From Bacteroidetes bacterium HGW-Bacteroidetes-4 (GTDB lineage Bacteria > Bacteroidota > Bacteroidia > Bacteroidales > SZUA-534), in the NCBI GenBank assembly GCA_002840905.1, contig PHDD01000014.1, forward strand, positions 106,712 through 170,711: DNA of 64,000 nt, written 5' to 3'. This document shows, one piece after another, positions 25,425-35,260 of this stretch. The notes beneath the pieces were generated by a model, which made no database searches, was not told the DNA's origin, and saw only the letters and a list, made by a program, of their open reading frames with translations. The stretch's first letter is position 1; every line of letters begins with the position of its first letter. A program made the position numbers and the translations under genes.

Positions 25425-25868
25425 TTATTTATTAGCTATAACTTTTTGTCCCAATTCTAAGAACTGTCCGGCATTATGGTATCCGGTAGTTTTGGCAACC
25501 AGTTTACCGTTTCCATCAATAAAGATGAGTGTTGGATATGCAGTTAACCCATATTTTCGAGCCAGGGTAGCGCCTTCACCTTTTTCGCCGTCGAGGGCAA
25601 TGTTTATAAAATTAGCATTATAAAATGTACCCACTGCTTCATTCGGGAATGTGTTGTTTTTTAACATTTTACATGGGCCACACCAACTTGCTGAAATATC
25701 AAGAAAAATCAGTTTGTTTTCCTTTTTTGCTAATTCCAAGGCCTCACTCCAGGTTCCTGAATAGAAATTAATTCCTTTCGCTCCGTCTTTTTCACCGGCA
25801 TGAACAGGCGCAGAAACCGACACCCATAGCATGATAGCCACTATTGTTATTGTTTTTAAAGTTTTCAT
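25425..25868 (-). CDS. Periplasmic thioredoxin-family protein
   Basis: The product has 147 residues: a signal peptide ending near APVHAG, then a thioredoxin fold with ISASWCGPCKMLKNN and the cis-proline loop LTAYPTLIFID. It is close to the thioredoxin_7/DsbD-gamma-like proteins that take electrons from DsbD (encoded here at 44988-46934). Likely role: disulfide reduction or repair in the periplasm. Confidence 0.88.
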   Translation of the reverse strand: MKTLKTITIVAIMLWVSVSAPVHAGEKDGAKGINFYSGTWSEALELAKKENKLIFLDISASWCGPCKMLKNNTFPNEAVGTFYNANFINIALDGEKGEGATLARKYGLTAYPTLIFIDGNGKLVAKTTGYHNAGQFLELGQKVIANK

Positions 25869-25894
25869 TTTACTTGGTTTTAAGCCTTGTTAAC

Positions 25895-26458
25895 TTATTC
25901 TGCCTGATATTCGGCATTAACTGTTACTTCAACCGTTTTTGCAATGTTGCTTGATGGTTTGCCATCGGTGAAGTTTATACCATAATCAGCTAAGGTTATG
26001 TTGAATTTGCTCTGAACTTCAACAGTATTTCCTTTTACTGTAACGGTACCTTTTTCTTTTATTTGTTTGGTAACTCCTTTTAGGGTTAATTCACCTTCAA
26101 CATCAGCCTGATAGGTTCCGTCTTTTGAAAAATCAATAGCCGTAATATTCGTAATTTTCCCTTTTAGTTTTGCTTTTGGAAATTGCTTGCTATCTAAGAA
26201 TTTATCACTATTGAAATGCTTTTGCATAAGTGCTTTTTGAAATTCAAAGCCCTGCATGGGTACCGAAAATACCACTTCCCCATTTTCTTTGTTTATAGTA
26301 CTTACGGTTGCGGTATTGTTTGCTTCAATGTTTTCGGCCGGGGTGGTTGAGAAAAACTTGATGTGTGTTTTTGTACTCACCAATTTTGTTCCTTGTGCAA
26401 ATGTGCTAATTGAAATTAGCGCTAATGCCACTACTGATAATAAGATCTTCTTTTTCAT
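25895..26458 (-). CDS. YceI-family secreted protein
   Basis: The product has 187 residues, with a signal peptide ending near ISTFAQ. The mature domain is a lipocalin-like beta barrel (THIKFFSTTPAENIEANN, then GKITNITAIDF and ADVEGELTLKGVTKQ), typical of YceI proteins that bind isoprenoids or amphiphilic compounds and often respond to stress. It is preceded by 115 bp of non-coding DNA that carries a weak inverted repeat and no ECF site, so it is likely read through from 27050. Confidence 0.87.
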   Translation of the reverse strand: MKKKILLSVVALALISISTFAQGTKLVSTKTHIKFFSTTPAENIEANNTATVSTINKENGEVVFSVPMQGFEFQKALMQKHFNSDKFLDSKQFPKAKLKGKITNITAIDFSKDGTYQADVEGELTLKGVTKQIKEKGTVTVKGNTVEVQSKFNITLADYGINFTDGKPSSNIAKTVEVTVNAEYQAE

Positions 26459-26573
26459 AATTTTTACTTTTAAGCCACAAATTTTTACGAACTACCCTAA
26501 ATTCAATTCATTTTATGTTTGAACGTTTATTAAATTCGTGGGAGGTTACAAGTTTATTTTTCTATGTTTATTA

Positions 26574-27050
26574 CTATTTATTAACGATATCACTTTTTTC
26601 AAGTATTACATTTTCGTACATTTCAAGGTCTTCATCGTAAGAAGCACCTGAACGAATGACTCCTTTTACAGTAATAGACTGCCCAACGTTTACTCCATCA
26701 AGATTCTTGTTGGTTTCAGCTGTAAATGTTGCACTTACACCCGATTTATCACCTTCTGATTTAAGTAATATCACTTTGTTTCCATCAAAATCATCGGATA
26801 TTTTACTTACCACACCGGCAATTTCAAGTATTTTAGAGTCACCATCAGCAGCCAGATATTTTGCATTGGCAGCATCTTTATCGGTTAAGTATTCATTCAC
26901 AATTTGTGAACTGGTTAACGTAAAATCAGCTTGAGCCGATTGCACATCGCGGTGAGGCATGTTAAACAGGTAGAGTGCTGTACCTCCTCCAATTAATAAA
27001 CCTGCAATTGCGATTATTGCTATTGTTTTAAAAATTTTCTTTTTCTTCAT
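26574..27050 (-). CDS. Membrane-anchored OB-fold protein (tRNA_anti-like)
   Basis: The product has 158 residues with one N-terminal TM helix (IAIIAIAGLLIGGGTALYLF). The remainder has the layout of the OB-fold tRNA_anti-like family: SSQIVNEYLTDKDAANAKY, KILEIAGVVSKI, and VGQSITVKGVIRSG. Proteins of this kind in Bacteroidota are commonly encoded next to YceI and thioredoxin genes. It opens the long operon under ECF site 3, 28 bp after the -10. Function unknown. Confidence 0.8.
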   Translation of the reverse strand: MKKKKIFKTIAIIAIAGLLIGGGTALYLFNMPHRDVQSAQADFTLTSSQIVNEYLTDKDAANAKYLAADGDSKILEIAGVVSKISDDFDGNKVILLKSEGDKSGVSATFTAETNKNLDGVNVGQSITVKGVIRSGASYDEDLEMYENVILEKSDIVNK

Positions 27051-27077
27051 TTTAGTTAGTTTTTAATGTTTGGGAGT

Positions 27078-27106
27078 ATAGTAGGGCGAATTAAAATTCC
27101 TGACAA
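27078..27106 (-). promoter_or_regulatory. ECF-type promoter (site 3)
   Basis: TTGTCAGG (27106-27099), 14-nt spacer, CTACTAT (27084-27078) on the minus strand. It drives the OB-fold/YceI/thioredoxin/redoxin/EanBA run. The remaining 240 bp up to the aquaporin gene hold nothing I can identify. Confidence 0.82.
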
Positions 27107-27349
27107 AATCTTTTAGTTTTTTTTTGAATAAGTAAAAAAACTGTTTTCATCAATTAATGGAAGGGAAAAGCTATTTTAATAATATTTTTATGTAAACCAG
27201 ACAAAAACGAATTCCCCTTCAACAAGCCATTCGACAAGGATACAAATTGAAAATTTAACCGTTTAGGCTCATTAGAACTTACTATAAAACAAATTGAGAG
27301 AAGTAACTATTCATTTTAGAAAGTTATCAAATGTAAATTGATGACAATA

Positions 27350-28162
27350 CTACTTACTCAAAAATTTGGCCGGCCCCAATACCTCATAAGTTTTACAATT
27401 GTGCATATACCCCGAAAGGTGCATACTCATGGTGGTGCAATTGCCATTGTTCCGGCTTCGATACCATGCCCGATATAGATATCCTCCTAAAAACATTCCG
27501 GCCAGGGGGCCTGCAAAATATATCCACAAACTGTTCCATTCACTTGCAACCAGAGCTGATGCAACGGTTCTGGCCGGATTGATGCTCATACCTGAAAAGG
27601 GAGCTTCAAAAGCTATAAATACAACAAGCAAAAAACCAACAAAATATCCGGTATAAGGAGCAAATTTGCTCGAATTGCTTGAGAAAAGGACGGTAATTAC
27701 GATAATAAATGAAAGTAAAAATTCTAATATTAGTGCGAGCCACATTCCTGTTTGACCCGGAATAGTAACCACATAATTTACCGATGGAGCGGATATAAAT
27801 GAGAAAAGGCTCCATTTAAAAATAGCCACCCCCAGATAACCACCTAAAAACTGAAAAAAAATATACCAAAAGGCATCAACAGCCCTAATTCGGTTAAGCA
27901 TTAGGAATGTTAGGGTAACTGCAGGATTCATGTGTGCACCTGAACGTTTGCCCCAAGGAGAATAAATTAATAGTATGGCGGTAATTCCCATAGTCAAACC
28001 AACCAGCATCCGACGCAATAGTGGCGAGGTAACCAATGCTTTTATTGGGAATGCCGGATGTTCAATAAGTATTACAAAAAAGCTGGCCGACACCATAAAC
28101 ATACCTAAGGCCCATGCTTCAATAAGGTATATTTTAAAATTTTTTTGTAATAATTTAAACAT
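27350..28162 (-). CDS. MIP-family channel (aquaporin/glycerol facilitator)
   Basis: The product has 270 residues and six TM helices. Both NPA boxes are intact: HMNPAVTLTF and SINPARTVAS. The start overlaps the debranching-enzyme stop by 8 nt. Selectivity cannot be assigned with certainty. Peroxide-permeable aquaporins exist, and the antioxidant context makes that worth noting; glycerol or water are the default. The C terminus has an odd cysteine- and histidine-containing tail (CTTMSMHLSGYMHNCKTY). Confidence 0.88.
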   Translation of the reverse strand: MFKLLQKNFKIYLIEAWALGMFMVSASFFVILIEHPAFPIKALVTSPLLRRMLVGLTMGITAILLIYSPWGKRSGAHMNPAVTLTFLMLNRIRAVDAFWYIFFQFLGGYLGVAIFKWSLFSFISAPSVNYVVTIPGQTGMWLALILEFLLSFIIVITVLFSSNSSKFAPYTGYFVGFLLVVFIAFEAPFSGMSINPARTVASALVASEWNSLWIYFAGPLAGMFLGGYLYRAWYRSRNNGNCTTMSMHLSGYMHNCKTYEVLGPAKFLSK

Positions 28163-30134
28163 TGGCCAACTTTTTTGAAGCGTTTATTCCTTGTTCCAAT
28201 TGAAGTATTTGAATTAGGGCACTAACCGACCATGCCTGATGCACAGTTCCTTTTCCTGTTTCAGGATTTAGCCCATCAAATATTTCGGAAACTCCATGAA
28301 TGCACTCCGATTCGTAAAAATGTTTCTCTAAGGCACTCATCGAAATATTTATTTTATTTAAAATATCAGGAGTATTGCCATACACATACAGGCAAGCCTG
28401 AAAATAGTCGGCAAGCAAAAATGTCCAAACTGTACCTTGATGGTAGGCCGTATCTCTGTTCCATTGGTTGCCTTCATAAAAGGGTTTGAAAGCGGTACTA
28501 AATGGTGATAACGAACGCAAGCCATAGGGAGTTGACAAATGTTTTTCAACCACTTTCAAAATGTTTTTACCTGTTTTTTTGTTTATAATAGGAAAGGGTA
28601 GACTAAGGGCGTAGATTTGATTAGGCCGGATAGATGCATCTATTGAGCCATCGGGATTAATAACATCGTTCAAATATCCACCATCGTTTAAAAAGTAATA
28701 TAAAAAGTTTGTTTTTATTTTTTCTGCCATATTTTTAACCGTGGTTTTATGTTCACACTTTAATTCCTTTCCGAAATACAAATATATTTGGAGCGCATTG
28801 TACCATAATGCCTGTATTTCAACCGGGCATCCATGGCGTGGTGTTACCACATAATCACCAATCCGGGCATCCATCCAGGTAAGCTGGGCAATTCCTTCAC
28901 CACCAAAAAGAAAACCTTTATCTGTAACATGAATGTTATAGCGCGTACCCTGAATGTGTGCCTGAATAATTTCATCGAGATAGTGAAAATTTTCTTTTGC
29001 AAATTCAGCATCTCCAAAAGCTTTGTAATATTTGTAGAGTGCAACAAATAGCCATAAAGTGGCATCAATAGTATTGTATTCGGGTTGGTCCGATACGTCG
29101 TCGGGAAAGCGGTTGGGCAACATACCTGAATCCAAATGATTGAAAAATGTTTTCAAAATAGATTTACTTTCTGCCTGCTTGCCAATAGCGATGGTTAGGC
29201 CCTGCATTGCAATCATGGTATCGCGACCCCAGTCGGTAAACCAATGGTAGCCCGCTATTATTGATTTGCTTTGGGTCAATTTCCGGTCAACTACAAACTG
29301 GTCGGCTGCCCGAATCAAGTCTTGTAAAAATTTGCTTTTTACAGTTTTAGGAATTAGTGCTTTCAGTCGTTTAATTTCTGTTTGCTTTAGCTTTTCGGGT
29401 AATTGATTTACGATTTCATTTTCGGTTGAAAAAGTGAGATAAATTTTTTCGCCCGGTTTTAATTTCACATCAACATTACCCAATGAGAATGCATCTTCCG
29501 AATAGTCTTGTCCACGAAGCTGTTCTTCGGGGTATTGGTAATTCTTAAACCAATTAAATGCTTCGTTGAACTTACCTGACGAGTATTTTATATACAAGGG
29601 AGCATTATGGCAAGTGAAAACTTCAAGTATATTGTCGTTCAAATTATAATAGTGACAGAATTCTGTATCCTCGTGATAAAGGCTATGATAATCGCGGTAA
29701 ACATAAAACGGATTTAGCGACATTGTGATATTTTTTTCACCCTTATTTTCATATTCAACTACCGTTGTGTTTGAGCCATGAACCATGAAAATTGTTTTGC
29801 AAACTTTATTTGCATTAACAGTAAACACAACCGAAGGCAATGGATTTCGCTCAAACTGCACCAATTGCTGATACCCATTAGGGTGAACAACTCCGGGAAA
29901 ATAGTTAGATGAGAGACTAAGCATTTCACCTGTTGATTCAATAATGGATTCTTCAATTTTTGAAACCAGCACTTTTCGCTCAATTGGCGGATTTAGGGCT
30001 GCTACCAATAGTCCATGGTACCTGCGTGTATTTGCACCAGAAATGGTACTTGATGCATAACCTCCTATACCGTTAGTAACAAGCCATTCTTTATTTAATG
30101 TTTCGTGTGCATTGGTTTGAGAAAACTTAAGCAT
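28155..30134 (-). CDS. Amylo-alpha-1,6-glucosidase/glycogen debranching-type hydrolase
   Basis: The product has 659 residues. The N-terminal domain has EWLVTNGIGGYASSTISG and NTRRYHGLLVAA, the hallmark of bacterial/archaeal GDE proteins. The C-terminal (alpha/alpha)6 barrel includes GYHWFTDWGRDTMIAM and NQWNRDTAYHQGTVWTF, with the acidic residues of the family. Expected to remove alpha-1,6 branches from alpha-glucans in the cytosol, releasing glucose. It follows the GH63-like gene by 3 bp. Confidence 0.9.
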   Translation of the reverse strand: MLKFSQTNAHETLNKEWLVTNGIGGYASSTISGANTRRYHGLLVAALNPPIERKVLVSKIEESIIESTGEMLSLSSNYFPGVVHPNGYQQLVQFERNPLPSVVFTVNANKVCKTIFMVHGSNTTVVEYENKGEKNITMSLNPFYVYRDYHSLYHEDTEFCHYYNLNDNILEVFTCHNAPLYIKYSSGKFNEAFNWFKNYQYPEEQLRGQDYSEDAFSLGNVDVKLKPGEKIYLTFSTENEIVNQLPEKLKQTEIKRLKALIPKTVKSKFLQDLIRAADQFVVDRKLTQSKSIIAGYHWFTDWGRDTMIAMQGLTIAIGKQAESKSILKTFFNHLDSGMLPNRFPDDVSDQPEYNTIDATLWLFVALYKYYKAFGDAEFAKENFHYLDEIIQAHIQGTRYNIHVTDKGFLFGGEGIAQLTWMDARIGDYVVTPRHGCPVEIQALWYNALQIYLYFGKELKCEHKTTVKNMAEKIKTNFLYYFLNDGGYLNDVINPDGSIDASIRPNQIYALSLPFPIINKKTGKNILKVVEKHLSTPYGLRSLSPFSTAFKPFYEGNQWNRDTAYHQGTVWTFLLADYFQACLYVYGNTPDILNKINISMSALEKHFYESECIHGVSEIFDGLNPETGKGTVHQAWSVSALIQILQLEQGINASKKLANV

Positions 30135-30137
30135 AGT

Positions 30138-32780
30138 CTATTTTTTATGTAAATGTTCAATAAGTTCAGCAATTATACCTGTCCATCCGGTTTGATGCGA
30201 AGCACCAATTCCACGTCCATTGTCGCCATGAAAATATTCATAGAAAAGCACCAGGTTACTAAAGTTGGGGTCATTGCGGTACAAGGCATTTTTACCATGA
30301 ATTGGGCGGTTACCATCGCTGTCTTTCGTGAATATTGAGATAAGCCCCGATGCTATATCGTTAGCCACTTGTTTTAAGTTTACCAGTCTTTCGCATCCGG
30401 CCGGGCAAGCTGTTATTACTTCATTTTCATAATATGAACCCAAAGTATAAAGCGATTCGATAAGTAAATAATTCATCGGCATCCAAACCGGGCCGCGCCA
30501 ATTTGAGTTTCCACCAAACAAATTGCTCAACCCTTCACCAGGTTCATATTGAAGACCGTAATCGGCTCCATCAATATTTACTGAATAGGGTGTTTCGTGT
30601 ATCTTTGAAATGCTCCTGATTCCATGATTCGACAAAAATTCTTTTTCATCAAGTACGGCTTCCAACAATTTTTCGATGCGCGGTTTGGGTGTTAGTGAGA
30701 GCAGAATATCCTGCCCGGCATTTAATTGTTCAATAACTACATAAAAGCGGTTTTTTTTGCGGTAATTTCGAAACCATTCCAGCCGTTTTACAAAATCGGG
30801 TACGTTGTCAAGTCGCTTCCGGTCTAAAACAAGGGTAGCAAAAAAGGAGGTTAACCCTACCAACGAACGAACTTTTAAGGGGATGTAAGTTCCGTCGGCT
30901 TTTGCAAGTAAATCATAAAAGAACCCTTCATTCTCATCCCAGGCTCCGGTCCATTCGTCACCAATACGGTTTAGCGATTCGGCTATATATACAAAATGCT
31001 CAAAAAATTTGGTGGCTACGTCTTCAAAAGTTGAATCAACTTGTGCTATTTCAAGTGCCATATCCAACATGTTCAGGCAATACATAGCCATCCAGCTTGT
31101 ACCATCGGCCTGCTCTAAATGGCCTCCTCCGGGAATAAAAGCACTTCTGTCGAAAACGCCAATATTATCTAAACCCAAAAACCCACCTTCAAAAACATTG
31201 TTGTCATTATGGTCTTTGCGGTTTACCCACCAAGTGAAGTTTATTAACAATTTTTGGAATGCTTTTTTTAAAAAGTCGGTATCGCCTTTGCCTGTTTTTT
31301 CTCTTTCAATGCGGTACACTTTCATGCACGACCAAGCGTGAACCGGTGGATTTACATCGCTAAACTTCCATTCGTAGGCCGGAAGTTGGCCATTTGGGCG
31401 CATGTACCATTCTCTGAGAAAAAGGATTAACTGGTTCTTGGCAAACTCCGAATCTACCATGGCCAGTGGAACACAATGGAACGCCAAATCCCATGCGGCA
31501 TACCAAGGGTATTCCCATTTATCGGGCATAGATATAATGTCTTCGTTATTCAGGGTAAACCATTCGCTGTTACGCCCTGTTTTGCGGCTTTCAGGAGGAG
31601 TTGGCTGATTGGCATCGCCATTTATCCATTGCGGTATATCAATATGGTAGTACTGTTTACTCCAAAGCATTCCGGCAAATGCCTGGCGTTGAATGTTTTT
31701 TTGTTCAGGCTCTGCCACACAAATCTCGTTGTAAAAGGCATCGGCTTCAGTTTGGCGTGCAGTAAATACATCGTCAAAATTGGCTAGAAGGGGATTTTGC
31801 TGTATTTCCTGGTTTGTTAACCTCAACTTGATTTGAAATTCTTCACCTCCGGCTAATTCAAGTTCATAAATCGGTGAAAATTTTGTACCGTTGGTTTTGG
31901 CGTTAAACCTTTCAAAATTATTTGCTATTACTGCATCATTTATGGAATCTTTTACAAATGGTGTTTTATTTGGAAGGCCGAATAAACGTTCATTATTGGT
32001 TTCGTTTTCGGTAAACAGGTTGTGCTTGGCTTGTTGGTAATAAAGGAAATAATGGCCTAAGGTTTTATGGCTAATTTTAACTTTTGAATACGATTTGTGC
32101 GATGAGTGTTCAGCAATGACTGGTTTTTCATCCATCTGGCCAAAATCCCACAAATTACGCAACCACAAAGTGGGCAATACCGAGAGTTGTGCTTTTTCTT
32201 TTCCCCGGTTGTGAACCGTAATCCGGACTAAAATGTCCTCTTCGCTTGCTTTGGCGTACTCGGTAAAAACATCGAAATAATTGCCGTTATCAAACAAACC
32301 GGTGTCTAACAGTTCATATTCCCCTTCGCTTTTAGAACGGTTTTGGTTTTGTTGTAGTAAATCGTTATAAGGGAAAGCCTCATGCGGATATTTATAAAGG
32401 TGCTTCATGTACGAGTGTGTGGGGGTACTGTCAAGATAGTAATAAAGCTCTTTTACATCTTCGCCATGGTTGCCTTCGGTACCTGTTAACCCAAATAAGC
32501 GCTCCTTAATAATGGGGTCTTTGCCATTCCAAAACCCCACAGAAAAACAAAGGTTGCTGAATTCATCGCTTATGCCTGCAATGCCATCTTCGCCCCAGCG
32601 ATAAACACGGCTTCGGGCATGGTCGTGCGGAAAATAATCCCATGCGCTGCCATCGGCGCTATAGTCTTCGCGCACCGTTCCCCATTGACGTTCACTGAGA
32701 TACGGGCCCCATTTAAGCCAGTTTTTATTACCACTATAATGTTCCTTTAGCCTGTTTTTTTCAATTGCAGCTTCTTTCAT
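30138..32780 (-). CDS. GH63-like alpha-glucosidase
   Basis: The product has 880 residues, no signal peptide. It shows RLKEHYSGNKNWLKWGPYLS, a bacterial GH63-like start, then VREDYSADGSAWDYFPHDHARS, the barrel segments YPWYAAWDLAFHCVPLAMVD and NWRGPVWMPMNYL, and a C-terminal GRGIGASHQTGWTG. Related enzymes cleave glucosylglycerate, mannosylglycerate or trehalose-like glucosides, so a compatible-solute or oligosaccharide glucosidase is likely. Together with GDE and glucose dehydrogenase it would generate and oxidise glucose. Confidence 0.85.
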   Translation of the reverse strand: MKEAAIEKNRLKEHYSGNKNWLKWGPYLSERQWGTVREDYSADGSAWDYFPHDHARSRVYRWGEDGIAGISDEFSNLCFSVGFWNGKDPIIKERLFGLTGTEGNHGEDVKELYYYLDSTPTHSYMKHLYKYPHEAFPYNDLLQQNQNRSKSEGEYELLDTGLFDNGNYFDVFTEYAKASEEDILVRITVHNRGKEKAQLSVLPTLWLRNLWDFGQMDEKPVIAEHSSHKSYSKVKISHKTLGHYFLYYQQAKHNLFTENETNNERLFGLPNKTPFVKDSINDAVIANNFERFNAKTNGTKFSPIYELELAGGEEFQIKLRLTNQEIQQNPLLANFDDVFTARQTEADAFYNEICVAEPEQKNIQRQAFAGMLWSKQYYHIDIPQWINGDANQPTPPESRKTGRNSEWFTLNNEDIISMPDKWEYPWYAAWDLAFHCVPLAMVDSEFAKNQLILFLREWYMRPNGQLPAYEWKFSDVNPPVHAWSCMKVYRIEREKTGKGDTDFLKKAFQKLLINFTWWVNRKDHNDNNVFEGGFLGLDNIGVFDRSAFIPGGGHLEQADGTSWMAMYCLNMLDMALEIAQVDSTFEDVATKFFEHFVYIAESLNRIGDEWTGAWDENEGFFYDLLAKADGTYIPLKVRSLVGLTSFFATLVLDRKRLDNVPDFVKRLEWFRNYRKKNRFYVVIEQLNAGQDILLSLTPKPRIEKLLEAVLDEKEFLSNHGIRSISKIHETPYSVNIDGADYGLQYEPGEGLSNLFGGNSNWRGPVWMPMNYLLIESLYTLGSYYENEVITACPAGCERLVNLKQVANDIASGLISIFTKDSDGNRPIHGKNALYRNDPNFSNLVLFYEYFHGDNGRGIGASHQTGWTGIIAELIEHLHKK

Positions 32781-32795
32781 CCTATTCAGTTTTAA

Positions 32796-33614
32796 TTATC
32801 CGTTAGTTGTAAATCCGGGGTAAAGTGTCATTCCGCCATCAATAAACAAGGTGGTGCCATGTATGTAGTCCGATTCGTCGGTGGCAAGCCAAACGGCAGC
32901 AGCACCAATATCGGCAGGTTGTCCAATGCGTTTGTAAGGAATAAGTTTCAGTAATTCGTTCAAAGCCTCGGGGGTTTCCCAGGCATCGCGGTTTATGGGG
33001 GTTTGAATTGCACCCGGGGCTATACTGTTTACCCGAATTCCTTTCGAACCCAATTCTTGCGCCATCGACTTCATTAGCAACATTACGCCACCTTTTGAAG
33101 CCGCATAATTAGCATGCCCTGCCCATGGAATAACTTCGTGTACGGAACTTACACAAATAATTTTACCCAGAGCGCACGAATAATCAACCTTTCCACGTGA
33201 AAGAAATTCGCGTGTAGCTTCGCGCGAGCACAAAAACTGTCCGGTAAGGTTTACATCCAAAACTTGTTGCCATTGTTGCAGGGTCATTTCATGAAATGCT
33301 GCATCGCGTTGCATGCCGGCATTGTTCACCATAATATCAACAGTTCCAAAATGTTGTTTGGCAGTTTTGAACATTTCCTGAACCTGGTCTTCTTTACTTA
33401 CATCAGCTTTAAAGGTAATGGCTTTTGCTATGGCATCACTGGCTTCAATCTGATTGGCTACCTCTTCAGCAGCTGCCGCATCGGTAATATAGTTGACTAC
33501 AACATTGGCACAATCGCGTCCCATCGAAAGGGCTATCTCTTTACCGATACCCGAATTAGCCCCAGTAACAATGCATGTTTGCCCAAGTAGCCTATGGTGT
33601 GGATTTTGTCTCAT
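32796..33614 (-). CDS. SDR glucose 1-dehydrogenase-like
   Basis: The product has 272 residues, classical short-chain dehydrogenase. Cofactor motif TGANSGIGKE, NNAG, catalytic Ser in ICVSSVHEVIPW and YAASKGG. The strings SSVHEVIPWAGHANYAASKGG-like, GAIQTPIN and FIDGGMTLYPGF agree closely with Bacillus-type glucose 1-dehydrogenases. It would oxidise glucose to gluconolactone with reduction of NAD(P)+. It lies 15 bp before the GH63-like gene. Confidence 0.85.
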   Translation of the reverse strand: MRQNPHHRLLGQTCIVTGANSGIGKEIALSMGRDCANVVVNYITDAAAAEEVANQIEASDAIAKAITFKADVSKEDQVQEMFKTAKQHFGTVDIMVNNAGMQRDAAFHEMTLQQWQQVLDVNLTGQFLCSREATREFLSRGKVDYSCALGKIICVSSVHEVIPWAGHANYAASKGGVMLLMKSMAQELGSKGIRVNSIAPGAIQTPINRDAWETPEALNELLKLIPYKRIGQPADIGAAAVWLATDESDYIHGTTLFIDGGMTLYPGFTTNG

Positions 33615-33690
33615 AATAAAATATTTTTAAGTGTTTAAATTTGATTGGTTTATTCGTGTGAACGGGGTTTAAAAGTCAGTATTACTTGTA

Positions 33691-34182
33691 TTAACGGGCA
33701 ACCGGAGTTCCGTATTTTTCAACTAAACCGGGCCAGTTTTCAGCCGCCTTTTTAATGTAATTTTGCGGATCTTTATCCCACATTCCTTTAGCTCGCATAT
33801 TTTTCTGCAAATACAGTTTATTGCCCACCACCGACCATGTTTCGATTTCAATTTTTGAAATTTTACCCATTGAGGCCGAAACGGTACAGAAACCCCCATT
33901 TTGTGGCAGATAAGCCTCAGGCGACTTGTCAAATTTTTGCTTATTTTCCTGCGAAGAAAATTGGTACACGGCACCTTTGTTAACGCTCTTTATTGAGGCT
34001 TTACCAAAAACCGGTTTTTTTTCAGTAAAAAAAGCCACCGCATCGTACCCCGATAGGGCAATTCCATCATCGGTATTAACCAATATTTTTTGAGCATGTA
34101 CCTGGATTCCAAGTATTAAAAAGGCCAACATTACGAGTGTTTTTTTTATTAGCCTCATCATTGAATTTAATTCTGTTTTCAT
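33691..34182 (-). CDS. Secreted YHS-domain protein
   Basis: The product has 163 residues; a signal peptide ends near IQVHAQ (the true start may be one of the internal methionines of SMMRLIKK). The mature domain contains GIALSGYDAVAFFTEKKP and GGFCTVSASMG, the YHS-like pattern seen in periplasmic proteins that may bind metal ions. Function unknown; its place between glucose dehydrogenase and a VOC protein gives no clear clue. Confidence 0.8.
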   Translation of the reverse strand: MKTELNSMMRLIKKTLVMLAFLILGIQVHAQKILVNTDDGIALSGYDAVAFFTEKKPVFGKASIKSVNKGAVYQFSSQENKQKFDKSPEAYLPQNGGFCTVSASMGKISKIEIETWSVVGNKLYLQKNMRAKGMWDKDPQNYIKKAAENWPGLVEKYGTPVAR

Positions 34183-34218
34183 TATAAAATTTTTAAATGT
34201 TAGTTAATAAAATTCGCA

Positions 34219-35235
34219 TTATTCTTTAAAGAAAATGAAATGTCCATCAGAGTCGCGGGCAATAAACCCCATTTTTGCGCCTAGTCCAAATACTCCAATT
34301 TCAACTAATTTATCAGAGATGATTTCATAGCCCTGCTCTTTCAACGTTTTATAAAGCTTATTAATATTTGTTACTTCAACTGTGGTTTGCCAGTACCATA
34401 TATCAGTGGCTTTGGTATCGTCAGGGTAAGGTCTGCCACCCTGTGGGGCAATGTAATCCAAAAGTTCAAGTCCAATGCCCGAATTGGCTTTCAATCCGGT
34501 AATTTTCAAACGGGCCCCAAACACTTGGTTCAAATGTTCCTGTTCCGTACCATAATTTTCGCTTTGTCCGGCAACTTGCAAACCCAACACATGGTTGTAA
34601 AAGTCAAGCGATTTTTGGGTAGATTCAATGCCAATGGCTGTGTGGTCGATTCCCAGAAAAAGATTTTCATTTTGAGCTTGCCATTTTGGATTTCCTTTCC
34701 CTGTAGGAAAATGTATAAGTTCCAGGTTATGTCCATCGGGGTCGCGAAAGTAGAAAGCAGAAATACCTGCTGCTGCCGGAATATAATCGGGTAAAGTTTG
34801 CGGAGCTGTGGATACATGAGTTACCTCATTATCTAAAAGCTTTTGATACGCTTTGGGCATGTCACTTACCACAATGGCTATGTGTTGAAACCAAAGGTCG
34901 TTGCTGCGGCTATCAGCTAAAATTTTACGCCTTTCAAACAGTGTAGAATGAAATTCCATCAGTTCAATGTGTTCATTGCCTAAATGCAATCGGGCAATTT
35001 CAATTTTCAGGCTTGTATCCTTTATATTAAAAAGTTGCTGAATATACAAACCTTTAAGGGTAAATGCTGTGTCTTTTTGAAAGGGTAAAACTTCAGTATA
35101 AAATTTCAATGCTTCATTCAAATTTGAAACAGTAACAGATACACCCTTAATTTCGATAATTTTTTGAGCATTAAGTTGCAGAAAACTACCCACATAAATT
35201 GAAATAATCCAGAAATATCTTATGAAAACCTTCAT
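34219..35235 (-). CDS. Secreted two-domain VOC/glyoxalase-like protein
   Basis: The product has 338 residues with a signal peptide ending near LQLNAQ. Two tandem vicinal-oxygen-chelate modules follow: about 25-165 (SVTVSNLNEALKFYTEVLPF, DPDGHNLELIHFP) and 185-338 (DHTAIGIESTQKSLDFYNHVLGL, DSDGHFIFF). Metal ligands of the glyoxalase/dioxygenase type (H and E) are present. Periplasmic location is unusual for glyoxalase I, so the substrate is unlikely to be methylglyoxal-glutathione. It follows the GMC oxidoreductase by 25 bp. Confidence 0.82.
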   Translation of the reverse strand: MKVFIRYFWIISIYVGSFLQLNAQKIIEIKGVSVTVSNLNEALKFYTEVLPFQKDTAFTLKGLYIQQLFNIKDTSLKIEIARLHLGNEHIELMEFHSTLFERRKILADSRSNDLWFQHIAIVVSDMPKAYQKLLDNEVTHVSTAPQTLPDYIPAAAGISAFYFRDPDGHNLELIHFPTGKGNPKWQAQNENLFLGIDHTAIGIESTQKSLDFYNHVLGLQVAGQSENYGTEQEHLNQVFGARLKITGLKANSGIGLELLDYIAPQGGRPYPDDTKATDIWYWQTTVEVTNINKLYKTLKEQGYEIISDKLVEIGVFGLGAKMGFIARDSDGHFIFFKE

Positions 35236-35260
35236 GCGATTGTTTTTATTTAAATGGTGT

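Noticed and set aside
26475-26541. Weak inverted repeat CCACAAATTT/AAATTCGTGG between YceI and OB-fold genes
   Set aside because: One mismatch, long spacer, no T-run; resembles decayed common palindromes and is not enough for a terminator call.
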